Source: Phoronis australis
Lineage: Eukaryota > Phoronida > Phoronidae
NCBI GenBank assembly: GCA_002633005.1
Contig: NMRA01000403.1
Location: 1 to 24,812 of the forward strand
Direction: 5' to 3'
Length of the DNA stretch: 24,812 nt
The notes below the pieces were generated by a model that was given only the letters and a program-made list of their open reading frames with translations, was not told the DNA's origin and did no database searches. The translations under genes were made by a program, and so were the position numbers. Positions 1-9,216 of this stretch are shown here, piece by piece. The stretch's first letter is position 1. Each line of letters begins with the position of its first letter.

Positions 1-350
1 TCTCGGGCTTGGGTGATCAGTCTTTAAAACGCCACGTTCAGTTTAACCATCCCACTACTGCGGACTCCGCCATAGCCTTAGCGGTGGAGTTCGAGGCGTT
101 TGAGGGTTCTCAAACGTTGAGAAAACCTTCTGACGGGGACCGCGTCATGACCATTGGGGCCGGAGGGCTAAATGCTCAATTTAATAGAATGGAGAAAGAG
201 ATCAGAGACCTGCGTGCCGAGCTAGGGCGCTTATGTAAGAAGGAATTAACTTGTTTTTCTTGTGGTGAAACCGGCCACGTAAGCCGAGAGTGTAGAGTGC
301 AACGGCAACAGGTGGCTCAAGTCAAACAGCCAGCGGGGTCGTCAAACTAG
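1..350 (+). pseudogene. Ty3/gypsy-type Gag, C-terminal part with zinc knuckle (5' end outside window)
   Basis: The open frame runs from the window edge to a TAG at 348-350; the first in-frame codons are not ATG, so this is the tail of a longer Gag. The segment around HVQF...IALAVEFEAFEG resembles the stretch before the nucleocapsid in Ty3/gypsy Gag proteins. A basic/coiled region (NRMEKEIRDLRAELGRL) follows, then a CCHC zinc knuckle C-F-S-C-G-E-T-G-H-V-S-R-E-C (CX2CX4HX4C) at about 252-293, which in such elements binds the element RNA. A protease-like segment follows in the -1 frame, the expected gag-pol order. Without the upstream part I cannot say whether Gag itself is intact; the protease is clearly damaged. 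Confidence 0.8.
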
Positions 351-352
351 TG

Positions 353-502
353 TCGACTGAATCCGAGACCGGGGGTTCAGTCGGAAACTATGCTGACTCA
401 TTAGCAGGTTGTCTGTTTGTGAATGTAAATATTTACCGCAGGGAGTTTGAAGCATTGTATGATGGTGGGTCGGCGCGGACTATTATTTCTAGATCTGTGT
501 AA
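353..502 (+). pseudogene. Retropepsin-like start of Pol, decayed
   Basis: This frame is -1 relative to the Gag frame and ends at TAA 500-502. It reads LFVNVNIYRREFEALYDGGS followed by ARTIIS. That fits the N-terminal half of a retroviral-type aspartic protease, where the active-site triad is D-T/S-G in a context such as L-x-D-T-G-A/S. Here the triad is D-G-G, so the catalytic Thr/Ser is lost. The frame stops about 15 residues later and no reverse transcriptase follows. The -1 relation to Gag could be a natural frameshift arrangement or simple decay; I see no clear slippery heptamer. Inference: a dead copy truncated near position 502. Confidence 0.6.
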
Positions 503-1002
503 CTAGACAATGACAATGGGGCAAACCAACTTGAAAAGCAGTGTTGCCACTCAAAGGGTCGCCCATATTTTAAATATTGCAGTATACATTAAAACTTCTT
601 GATATGCTATATGGGCAATCTTCAATCCAATGGTATGCTCTCTTTACTCTATAGACACTTTACCAGGCGGTTCCTACCCAAGTCGACTCGTAACCAAGCC
701 ATGTACCATATTTCATTTATGGATAATGGCAACATTGGGTCAATGCACATCGACATGAAATGGTTGCTTCCATGAAATGACTTGTTCTATAACCTATAGA
801 ATTATGCCCTCCCCCAGCACCAAGGTGAGAAAGTCTAAACGATAAAATTGCAATTCTTTCATCCTCTTCTTTACAATTCACAGTCGATTATTCCAAAGCG
901 GTTCTCATTCATTCCCTTGCATACATTTATTCACTCACTAGTAACACCCTGCTCAGTCAGAAGTAAGAGACAATTTTGTTCAATGCTCATATTACATGCC
1001 AG
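503..1002. other. Unassigned AT-rich stretch
   Basis: No coding frame, RNA gene or repeat recognised. It separates the truncated retroelement from the SINE head; all frames are closed often. The short plus-strand frame at 848-1048 overlaps the SINE and has no recognisable content. Confidence 0.5.
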
Positions 1003-1059
1003 CGAAACCCAGAATTCGAACCTGAGTCTCACGAGCTCAAACCACTGAGCCACACTGTC
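1003..1059 (-). repeat. tRNA-derived SINE head (A and B boxes)
   Basis: Read on the minus strand, the segment has an RNA polymerase III A box TGGCTCAGTGG (plus-strand complement at 1042-1052), then a D-arm-like GCTCAGTGGTTTGAGC, and a B box GGTTCGAATTC (complement at 1012-1022). Spacing between boxes is that of a tRNA. The 3' acceptor strand does not pair with the 5' end, so it is not a functional tRNA. Such tRNA-like heads are the promoter region of SINEs. The SINE body should run toward lower coordinates from about 1003, but I could not define its end. Confidence 0.65.
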
Positions 1060-1281
1060 TACAAATAATCAGAGACCTAACACTTTTTGAGTGATTTGCA
1101 AAAATGCAAAAAAATCAGTTTTTAAATTTATCACTGAAACTGTTATTTATCCACGGCTGAAGCACGATTCACCAATGGGGATATGGGCGCCTGGGACTGA
1201 CTGGTAAAGCACCTACTTTTGAATTAAAAAAGACCAAGTTATAATTCGCGGTTGTAGGATACATAATGATAATATTCTTAC
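1060..1281. other. Unassigned stretch
   Basis: AT-rich sequence with no recognised gene. If the minus-strand open frame at 1282-1565 is a real exon, this would be the beginning of its intron, starting with the GTAAGA donor (complement at 1276-1281). Confidence 0.3.
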
Positions 1282-1565
1282 CAATCAATAACATCTAATC
1301 GCAACTCCTGAGCACCTTCAGCCTGTTGACGTTCACAGGACGAACCCGCTGGGAGTGAGTCTTCGGCGACCAGAGAAAGGAAAGAAAGGGATCGAGGGAG
1401 AACGGCTCCACTACAGAAGAGCTGTGAACACATATTGTTCCTATTGGAATCTGTCACCTCTACCTCCACGTCCGAAAGGTCGGAATCATCTGAAAAGTCC
1501 ACCTGTCCGTCCCTGTGTCGTTCAAAGTATTCCTCATCTTCGCTGCTGTACTCACTTGGACACAC
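1282..1565 (-). CDS. Possible coding exon of unknown acidic protein, ending at a splice donor
   Basis: The minus-strand frame is open for about 94 codons and ends exactly inside a consensus splice donor: ATTG|GTAAGA, whose TAA is the apparent stop. The encoded segment starts acidic (SSEDEEYFERHRDGQ, then FSDDSDLSDVEVEV), continues serine/leucine-rich and ends LRLDVIDW. There is no ATG in frame; the first codon of the open run is GTG and an in-frame TGA lies upstream, so translation would have to enter by splicing or from an unseen start. Acidic serine-rich leaders occur in several transposase and regulatory protein families, but I see no diagnostic domain and found no following exon at lower coordinates. 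Could be a chance frame. Confidence 0.3.
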
Positions 1566-3109
1566 ATTGCTTCCTTTGTGTTCCCCAACACCACGTCACA
1601 GATGTGTAACGAACGAAAATGACGCCGTTTCTATTCTCCGTTACAACGATGGCGTTACAACACCACTGCACTAAATATGTAAATAACTTTGTATAGCGGC
1701 GTACAATTCAGTTAATGTTAAGAATATAGCAATGATAATTATAAACTAGAATTTAGACCATATTGTTGTTCAGATTGGTTTGGACCTTGCAATTTCCTCT
1801 TTAAAGAAACTTAGGGATTCGAAGCGTATGAGATAAATACAAAACCTACATTCGGTCTCGGTTGATACACGTAATAATATCTCGTGGGATATTACTTCAT
1901 ATACGCCACTCTCGGTACGTTTTGTGTATGTACATTGTTTAGTGAAAACTATAAGTGCGTATTAAGGACGGAGAATGACAATGGGTCTTTAAACGCTAAC
2001 TGCACTTTGCACTTTAATTGGAGTCGCCATAGCAACCAATTCTCTTCGACTATATGCCTGGTACTCTGCACGCTCCTTTGCTTCCATGATCATTCTTTGG
2101 CAAACTTCATCAAATCGTTTTAGCTTACCTTAGTATCATATTTTAAATAGGCCATACCAAAGATCCTTTTTTGTCTACAACCACGCGTGTTGTTGACAGC
2201 GAGCTGCAACACAAAAATGGCGCCTCATGAGACACCTGGCTTCACGTCCATTAATACTAGAATTTCCAGTCTCTGTCTTTATTTATATGTGCTTCGGACA
2301 TAGGAACCTGGTTCCTAGTTCGGACTAACGACGATTGACCAAATAGCAATTTCAATTGGTCTTAAAAGATCATAGTCCGAGAGGTCCCCAGTCAGCTTTT
2401 TTCGAACTGTTGCTCCTTTAAACTATCGACCTAGAGCCGGTATAAGCAAAATGACCGTGTCCTTTCAAAGTGGCAAAATATTTTCCCGCCTAGGCATCCC
2501 ACTCTACGCATACACGTCACGGGTTAATGGGTTGTTACCAGCACTATTTCAGACAGGTTTGACGTCATTGGAACAACTACATTCCTTTCAGCTTCTACCT
2601 CTTCAAAACACGTTCAACCACAATATCTTTAAATTGTCAATCGTTACTAGGGTGGTAAACACAACCCGTCGGCATCAGAAACTTTGATTCTGTCCCTTTC
2701 GTGGATAATTTAATTTAGCCATAACTCCAAGGCAAAAAATTGTAACAATTACATAAAATGTTGGCATGTGAAAATATTGCCACGGAGCTGAACTCAAAGT
2801 GATGCTATGTATACAATCATGTTCCCAAATATTGTAGTTTATTGTGTTTACAGGGTGACATTTTGATGTGAAAGAAGGCATCCGTATTCAACGCGCGTTA
2901 AATACAAAAAGTAGTTCTCCCATATCAAACCTCACAATACCACCCCTATTTCGTGGCTATACTATCACGCGTACATGTGTCGGAATAGTTATATTATGGG
3001 CTGTCTAATCTATTGCGATCATTAACTCAGTCATTAATTTGTGATGCGATGGAGGAAAACACTATCTTGGTGTGAAAATAGTGTCTTTGCTATTAATATG
3101 GACTTTCAG
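1566..3109. other. Unassigned stretch upstream of the SDR exon
   Basis: No domain recognised in any frame. The preceding SDR exon, which should carry the TGxxxGxG cofactor motif and the NNAG motif and end in phase 1, was looked for here and not found. It may lie upstream of the window. A short inverted sequence (TGTAACG at about 1605, CGTTACA ending at about 1656) is present but too weak to define an element. Confidence 0.4.
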
Positions 3110-3294
3110 GTGGGTCAGAAAGTTCTATCGTCAACATCACGAGCATTTCGGCTGTGGATGCCCAGCCGAACCAGTCGGTGTATAACGCGTCTAAAGCTGG
3201 GTTGTTAATGTTGAGTAAATGCATGGCGCTGGATTTAGCGACTTCAGGCGTGAGAGTCAACTGCGTAAGTCCGGGTTGGACTTGGACTGGAATC
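3110..3294 (+). CDS. Short-chain dehydrogenase/reductase (SDR), active-site exon
   Basis: An internal exon: acceptor TTTCAG ends at 3109 and donor GTAAGT starts at 3295. It begins in phase 1 (two bases then GSESSIVNITSIS) and ends in phase 0. It carries the catalytic core of the classical SDR fold: Ser of the NITS segment (codon 3142-3144), Tyr (3181-3183) and Lys (3193-3195) in the Y-N-A-S-K motif, with Ser to Tyr 13 residues apart as is usual. RVNCVSPGW follows, the strand and loop that bind the nicotinamide cofactor. The family oxidises or reduces hydroxy/keto groups with NAD(H) or NADP(H); the substrate cannot be told from this part. The N-terminal cofactor-binding exons are not visible in the window. 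Splicing directly to 9010 keeps frame and gives a family-like length for the substrate loop. Confidence 0.88.
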
Positions 3295-6035
3295 GTAAGT
3301 ATAGTTTGCTTACATGCTACTTAGCTATTGGCACTGATTATTCGACTGCATTCTGAAAAATTTTAACACAGCTTACCCCTCGAGAGAAACAAAATAGCCG
3401 AGGTCTAGAGATCTTCGACAGTGATCCGTTAATGAATTGGACAGTTACACCTGTAGTTCGCGAGGAGAAATCGACGTGTGTAGTATCGTCATTTATTTCC
3501 TCCTTCCTGTATGTATCTTGGGTCAACGTCATGAGAAAAGCACGCGAGATGTTGTCTCAAGAATCTGTAATTTATGCAGTCACAAATAGTCTAGATAACA
3601 TGTTTGAATGAGACTACTGAAGCAATAATAGTGTGGCTAAGTTTGCCTACATGTAGATGGCATGGTTTCAGCTAGCTGTGCATGGTACATTATGTTGCAG
3701 AATTGGAGTCAAAACGTATCCCACTGCAACTTAAAAGTTGTTGTAGGATATGTTTTGTGAAGGGCGTTGTCACATCCGACTCGAACTCAGAACGTGGCAA
3801 AACGCCGTATACTTGGATGAACGGTCATAGGAATGGGACAACTTTTGACAGGAAACAAGCATCGAGTGGTCCACTGGGGCTGTGAACATTTTTGTACCAT
3901 GGGGTTTTATCTTGCTAAACAAAATATTTTATTATATAGTGTTTACTTTTGTTGTATTTGCGTTATCCATCCCTAAATTACTCATTACATAGATGATCTT
4001 AGAAAGCGCGAAGCGTTGATTACGCTAATTCTGCCTAGCAACGAAATACTGTGACTTTTCAGGATTTTTAGGCGATTTAATTTTTAGCTTAGTATTCAAG
4101 AAACCCTTTTTTGTTTATTGTTACTGTTACGTACTGTTTATTTAGACGAGCGGAAAACAATGGCTATGCCGCGTTCTAAAATACAGTGGTATATGATATG
4201 TTAATTTGGCCTTGGGTCAAAAAGGTGTACATTTAGATGGTGTGGCGGGATGGCGGAACAAAATTTAAAAAGGTGGAACAATCTGCCAAAAAACGGGGCA
4301 ATTGTCAAATACACTATACGCTGTCAGCAACACGAAGTACTGTAATGGTTTCTTTTACAACGTAAACATTTCGTTTTTTAATTATATTTACGGGTACAGG
4401 AAAATGCTACAGATAGCAGTATACCTACTTTTAAAAAATTGAAAACTTAACAAAATACGGCATATGGGCAACAGGTAAACTTCACACAAATGAATTAATA
4501 TGGAAACGATTGAAAGCGGTACTAATACATGTACGTTTATCTTCCCTACGAATCTCGCCATGTCAAAGACAAAAGGCACGAGTGGGGTTAAAAACAATAT
4601 TAAAAATTCTTAATGAATAACAGTCCTTCCGTCAAAGCAAAGCGAACGTTTTACTAAAATATTGAGGGGATCAAGACACTTACATTGTAGTTGAACGTGT
4701 TTTGTCCGACAGCCGCTAATGTTTGTCGAACAAGATGGCGACTTGAACTGCCCATATGGGAATCCCCGGGAGGGTGACTGGGCCGCCGAAATTGCTGGAA
4801 AAACAAAAAGCTTCGTCCGAATTGTTATCAGGCAATTTCACAATGTTTATTATAAAATTTAATTTGTTTGATACAAAAACTTTGATGTCAGGAACTTTGC
4901 ATTCCTGTCTTCTTGAAGCCGAAGGTGTGATTGCTGGGCGATTCCGATACGGGCTGCTGTCGTGTGTGAGTCCCGTACTAGAATCGGCCGTTTAATTTGG
5001 TGCAAAATACTAGGAACGTTATCACACATGTTAGAAATTTCAAAGTAATTCGTCTTGAATCTTGCAACCCGTAGTCGGTCAACCTCAAAAGATTGAAAAA
5101 TTACTAGCAACACAACGTTTTGAGTATCTGCAATAAGAAGGTATGAAATAAAGTCTGAATTGCATGAAGACATACAGAATTAAAAGGATTTGTAATCAAC
5201 TAAAAGTTCTGAATTCAATCAAAAAATATATTCCGATATGGGCCGCCAGTATCTGAACTCCGGGTTAGGCCAAATCAGAAGATTCCGATTTGGGCCGGAA
5301 CAATAACACGAAACGTCGATCTTAATTGTAGTCAGCCAGCTTGCTGCTTGAAGACAGTCGCCAAAATACAGCAACGTGTGAATTGAGCTCCGTTAGACCA
5401 CGAAATTTCACACTGGCCGGGTATGAGTTCTCTTACTTTAGTCAACTCATCGTGAAACTTATATCGCAGAGCCAACGACCGCCGGGGTGCATGCAAAATT
5501 TGGAAGACAATTCGGACACTCACTTTGTCCGCTGCCAGTCGTTTAAATGAAAAACAATCTAACAAACGTCATTTTCTAGCATATTTCTCCTCCTTTTGAG
5601 TTTTGTAACAAAGAAAGTATGTCGTCGTCGTTTTGAAAACGCACGAGCCGACTTAATATTTTAATACATTTCTTGGGACATGATGGCAGCTTCTAAAATT
5701 CATTTTGGTGGTCTTAAAAATACTAAAAACTTGTAACGTAATGAAACCAGTTCCGACAATTTGTTTTGACAAGTACATGTACGCAACCTCGTGGCAGCGA
5801 AGAACATTTGATAGAAGAATGAACGGAGGAAAATGAACTATTGAGTTCAGGTAACGTAATCGCCAAGAGCCGACTCACAAGAGCGCACTTCAATTTTAGC
5901 AGTAGATGAGCGGTAGAACGCCCGCATTTTTCCAACACCGGCAGATAATTTGGTTTACTTAAAGAAGAATTGTGTAGCTTTTAATCACGCTAGGCCTACT
6001 TTTTTCAGATTTTCATTAGCCATTTTTCCCACATC

Positions 6036-6078
6036 GGCGCAAAGCTGTACATTATTTTCATGTATACAGCTTTGCACC
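6036..6078. repeat. Hairpin / short inverted repeat
   Basis: The left arm GGCGCAAAGCTGTACAT (6036-6052) faces the right arm ATGTATACAGCTTTGCACC (6060-6078) across a 7-nt loop. The stem has one G-T or A-C type mismatch and a two-base bulge. It lies directly beyond the 3' end of the THAP relic (minus strand). It may be the tip of a foldback element or chance; no target duplication was identified. Confidence 0.6.
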
Positions 6079-6290
6079 TAGTCTAGAAGAGGACTTGCTG
6101 ATCGGGAGTTTTGTCGCCAGTCCTTGTTGTGCGTGTATACTAATCTATTCCATGCACGGCAAACGACGGGATCGGTGGGGAAGTTGTGCATATGTATGCC
6201 ATTGCCGCTGACATTGCTACACCCATACACCACACAACGCGGCAGTTTAGCCCAGAGATCGACAAGTACAGAACGTCCAAGAAATGGCAC
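6078..6290 (-). pseudogene. THAP-type zinc finger domain, degenerate
   Basis: A 70-codon minus-strand frame matches the THAP (C2CH) DNA-binding domain, found in animal transcription factors and P-element-related transposases. Residues 17-24 read PRCVVYGC, giving the first two zinc Cys (19, 24, CX4C). NFPTDP follows at 36-41, with Trp 47 and Trp 58 where the family has its conserved Trp. Forty residues after Cys24 the family has C-x2-H; here it is A-S-P-L (65-68), so both remaining zinc ligands are lost. The usual start Met before PRC is Leu, and the only upstream ATG adds 15 non-family residues. The frame ends at TAG with no further domain. It sits inside the SDR intron in the opposite orientation. 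I infer a dead copy, probably from a THAP-containing transposon. Confidence 0.65.
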
Positions 6291-6899
6291 TCAGTGGTTA
6301 CGCAGTGTGGCTTCCGAGTAAATTCGTGGCCTCGTTGATGTCATATGAACCACTTTACGCTCATAATTTAGATTTTTTTTTCTGGGGCGCTCGAAGGGGC
6401 TACGGATTATGAGTGGTGTAATTTGCGTCGCAATTAATTACTTTCTGTGGTATGTTAGAAGCAAGAACAACATTTTTTATGAACAATACTTGCATTTGTC
6501 GTGTCAAGAGGTGTCTTAGCCGCTGGTGGCTTTACGTACGTGACGTTTGCGAAGGGATAGGTCCAAAAGCAATGCCGTGAATATCGATACCCGAGCCTCA
6601 GATCTAGCCAGGTTCGAGGCAATTGTTCTGGAAGAATCTGTTCTACATGTACACTAGCAAATTTTGCTCGCGTCGTCTCAGCAGCGAAATGAATAGAGTA
6701 TGGAGCGGATATTTTTTCTTACTTACCCCATACGAACGCGATGTAAATTTACATCTACCCCAGGGTGTAGATTTGTGCAAAGTATATAATTTATTACGGA
6801 TGTGAAAGTGCTGCATATAAACGGGGCTTTAGCTATAGAATAGACCAATCGACAATTTTAGAGGATCAAAGCGACGCAATGTACAAACCACAAACAAAC

Positions 6900-6945
6900 C
6901 AAATCTAGAGACCTGTGGTTCGATTCCCAGTTGGGGTTCCTGGTT
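6900..6945 (+). repeat. SINE-like fragment with B box
   Basis: A perfect polymerase III B box GGTTCGATTCC at 6918-6928, followed by CAGTTGGGG, resembles the T arm and acceptor region of a tRNA. No convincing A box is seen 30-40 bases upstream, so this would be a truncated or diverged SINE head. Confidence 0.35.
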
Positions 6946-7049
6946 TTTATGTGTTTACTTATTACCGGGCCGGCCTTCCCTTGAAATCGTTGTCAGCAAG
7001 CTGTCATATTTACATGTATATTTGTGCCGCATATTGCCGTCATCTCTGG

Positions 7050-8545
7050 CTGGGTGTCCGGAGTCCGTCGTCCGGCGTCTGCAGCTGTACAGTATCTCCT
7101 AAACCCCTCACAGGATCTTGGTGAGATCTGGCAGATGTGTTTTTACGAAGCTGACGACGGACGACGACGAATTTCGGACCTCTCCGACTACCGGTGGGCC
7201 CCCTAGTGGCCATTTTAGTTTTTTACGCTCTGTATCTTCAGATGTCAACGGATTTTCAGTTGGGCATCTAATTAGTGAGATGACACCATCCTCCTGCTTG
7301 TGGACGGATTCAAGGTACTTTGCGCCATCTAGTGGCCAATTTCACTGTTTTGGTGTCTGTATTTTGGCGTCCGCCGTTCTATCAACCAAACCGTTCTAGG
7401 GATGATTTTGAAAACTGGCATGTAATATCGTGTTCTTACTGTGAAGAGGACAACTGATGATGATTTTCCGACTACTTCGACAACTCTTGCGTCCCCTATT
7501 GGCAGTTTTGTTTGTTTTTGCGTCCATGGTTGTATCTCCTAAACCCTTCGCTGGATCTTAATGAGATTTGGCATATGTGTTCTCATGAAGGTGACGACAG
7601 ATGACAATGAATTTCGGACCTCTTTGACTACTGGTGTGACCTCTAGTGGCAATTTTTTTACGCTTACGTCTGTAGATTCGGGGGTCCTCAACGGATTTTC
7701 ATAAAATTTGACTGTTACATGTAGATATCTATTAGTGAGATGATGCCATCCTCTCGTTTTCGGACGGATTCGGTATACTTTACGCCACCTAGTGGCAATT
7801 TTCACTGTTTTCGAGTCTGTTTTTTGGGGTATGCCGTTCTGTCAACCAAACCGCGTTAGGGATGATTTGAAAATTGGCATGTATGTTATTACTGTGATTA
7901 GGGCGGCTGACGATGATTTTCCCATTACTTGGATAACTAATGCGTCTCCTAGTGGCTGTTTTGTTTGTTTTTGCGCCCATGGCTGTATCTCATAAATGCT
8001 CTACAGGATCTTTCTTGAATTATACTGGTGTATTCACAGAGGATGACGACTTTCGGGCGGTGGCAATTTTAGTTTTTTACGTTTACTGTACCTCTGTATC
8101 TAAAAGGGTCGTCAATGAATTTTCATAAAATTTGGCAGTTAGTGAGGTGACGTATCATCCCATTTTCGGTAATATTTGAGGCATTTTGCGCCACCTTGTG
8201 GTCATTTTTACTGTTTTCGAGTCTTATTATTTGGCGTCTGCACCTCTGTCAACCAAACCACTCTAAAGATGGTTGTGGAAATTGGCATTTATGTTCCTAA
8301 TGGGAAGAAGAAGTCTGATGATGATTTTCCGACGACTTTATCTACTTTGGTGCCTCTTAGTGGCAGTTACGTTTTTTGCGCTTATATCCTCTTAGTGGCA
8401 ATTTCATTTTTTCGTTTTTCTCTGTTTTCTCAGTTGTTCATTGACGGATTTTCATGAAATATGGTAAATAGCTTTGATGACACATACACGTTTTCGGATG
8501 GATTCGACTTATTTTGCGCCATCTAGTTGCCATTTTCATGTTCCA
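7050..8545. repeat. Tandem array, about 3.5 copies of a 410-460 bp unit
   Basis: Landmarks recur in order. GTATCTCCTAAACCC and relatives start at 7092, 7532 and 7985. GCGCCATCTAGTGG and relatives start at 7322, 7782, 8188 and 8517. CAACCAAACC recurs at 7383, 7843 and 8250. GATGATTTTCC recurs near 7460, 7910 and 8320. Periods are therefore about 440-460, 407-453, and a shortened last unit of about 330. Each unit contains three further copies of a CTAGTGGC core about 125-165 bp apart, so the array is nested. The short open frames here (plus 7118-7399, minus 7539-7805, plus 8176-8457) are by-products of the repeat. Copies differ by indels, so the array is not young. Confidence 0.85.
7196..8530 (-). 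promoter_or_regulatory. Cluster of CTCF-core-like motifs in the tandem array
   Basis: On the minus strand the repeat cores read as CCASYAGRKGGCRS, the known CTCF core. Sites, plus-strand coordinates: 7322-7335 CCACTAGATGGCGC (full match); 7196-7209, 7636-7649, 7782-7795, 8188-8201 and 8517-8530 (one mismatch each); 7489-7502, 7942-7955 and 8350-8363 (two mismatches). All have the same orientation. CTCF is a zinc-finger chromatin organiser conserved in bilaterians; binding here is inference. The motif matches could be a by-product of one ancestral repeat sequence, but the core is among the best preserved parts of the units. Confidence 0.4.
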
Positions 8546-8867
8546 AATTAACATCCTAGAAGCACACCGTTAGCGGTGTATTCGTGGGCGCATTTCAACG
8601 CTCCGCGTTGCTCTTGTTAAAACTTGTTATAAATGTTTTTGTCTGTGTTCATCTTCAATGTTATAGAGTGACACCATACTCTAGAGAGGGTATGGTCATT
8701 TGGACCAAAAAGAAGAAGAACGAGAGAAAGAACCAGTACTATGGAGGTTGCACGCCATCGTAAACCAGGGTAGAATTCAGTGACCCTAAAATCTTGGCAA
8801 CATCACGCGTTGTCGTTAAAAATTTAAGGCAATATCTCACGTAATCTCGCAAAGCTTTGCTTTTTAG

Positions 8868-8940
8868 TGAGTTCCTGGACCATTTGTCGCCACTGTCTCC
8901 AGATATCACCAAACATTTAAGCATGCACTTCGACAAGAAT
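8868..8940 (+). other. Candidate cassette exon in the SDR intron
   Basis: A 73-base segment lies between TTTGCTTTTTAG (acceptor, ends 8867) and a strong donor AAT|GTAAGT (8941). One frame is open (8869-8940, EFLDHLSPLSPDITKHLS and six more codons) and would join the last SDR exon in phase. However, splicing from the phase-0 donor at 3294 reads TGA at once. It is therefore an unused decoy, a stop-introducing alternative exon, or part of a gene model with a further exon that I missed. Direct 3294 to 9010 splicing gives the normal SDR length, so I do not include it in the coding sequence. Confidence 0.3.
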
Positions 8941-9009
8941 GTAAGTCCTGTCATCACTATTTTTGCGCAAGCTGTTTATACAAATAACTAATGCCTTGTT
9001 CTCTTTCAG

Positions 9010-9216
9010 ACACGAGACATCTTCAAAACAGAGGAAGAATTTACTAAGGCCAGAGGGCACACTCAAATGACCAACAAGGTCATACCGGGCTCAGGAATAG
9101 CAGCCGCAGTCGCGTTTGTATGTAGCAAAGATGCTATGTACATGAATGCTGCTACCATTCCAGTTGATTTGGGCTACAGTGCGATGGGTCCCGAGGGGAC
9201 AGGCGTCTCAAAGTAA
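9010..9216 (+). CDS. SDR, last coding exon
   Basis: The acceptor CTCTTTCAG ends at 9009; the frame is phase 0 and runs 68 codons to TAA at 9214-9216. It starts TRDIFKTEEEFTKARGH, the variable substrate loop. Then come PGSGIAAAVAFVCSKDA, the helix and strand usually written P-E-E-(I/V)-A-x-A-V-x-F-L-A-S-D-x-A, and IPVDLGYSAMGPEG, the C-terminal strand that in this family reads VDGGY-x-A-M. The Gly-Gly of VDGG is Leu-Gly here and the PEE is GSG, so the protein is a divergent member. The usual I-T-G-x segment is M-N-A-A. An AATAAA lies about 200 bases downstream. With the exon at 3110 this gives roughly the C-terminal half of a 250-270 residue enzyme. Confidence 0.87.
   Translation, partial: TRDIFKTEEEFTKARGHTQMTNKVIPGSGIAAAVAFVCSKDAMYMNAATIPVDLGYSAMGPEGTGVSK

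Larger units (their letters stand above)
3295..9009 (+). other. Phase-0 intron of the SDR gene (5.7 kb)
   Basis: Donor GTAAGT at 3295 and acceptor CTCTTTCAG ending at 9009. Both flanking exons are in phase 0, and joining them puts about 33 residues between SPG and the PGSGIAAAVAF helix, close to the spacing in bacterial and animal SDRs. The intron contains a THAP relic, a hairpin, a SINE-like B box, a tandem repeat array and a candidate cassette exon, listed separately. From 3295 to 6035 I recognise nothing: open frames there (for example minus 4859-5173 and minus 5332-5565) lack domains and are interrupted on both sides. The same is true of 6291-6900. Confidence 0.75.

Noticed and set aside
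1003-1059. Functional tRNA gene
   Set aside because: A and B boxes are good, but the acceptor stem does not pair and the 3' end diverges, so it is a SINE head.
4859-5173. 104-codon minus-strand frame in the SDR intron
   Set aside because: No recognisable domain, no good splice borders, AT-driven composition.
7118-8457. Several 60-93 codon frames in the tandem array
   Set aside because: They recur only because the repeat unit recurs, lie on both strands, and are not preserved between units.
8739-8957. Minus-strand frame with LSKCM, also present in the SDR exon (LSKCMAL)
   Set aside because: The surrounding residues do not match; the five-residue identity is chance.
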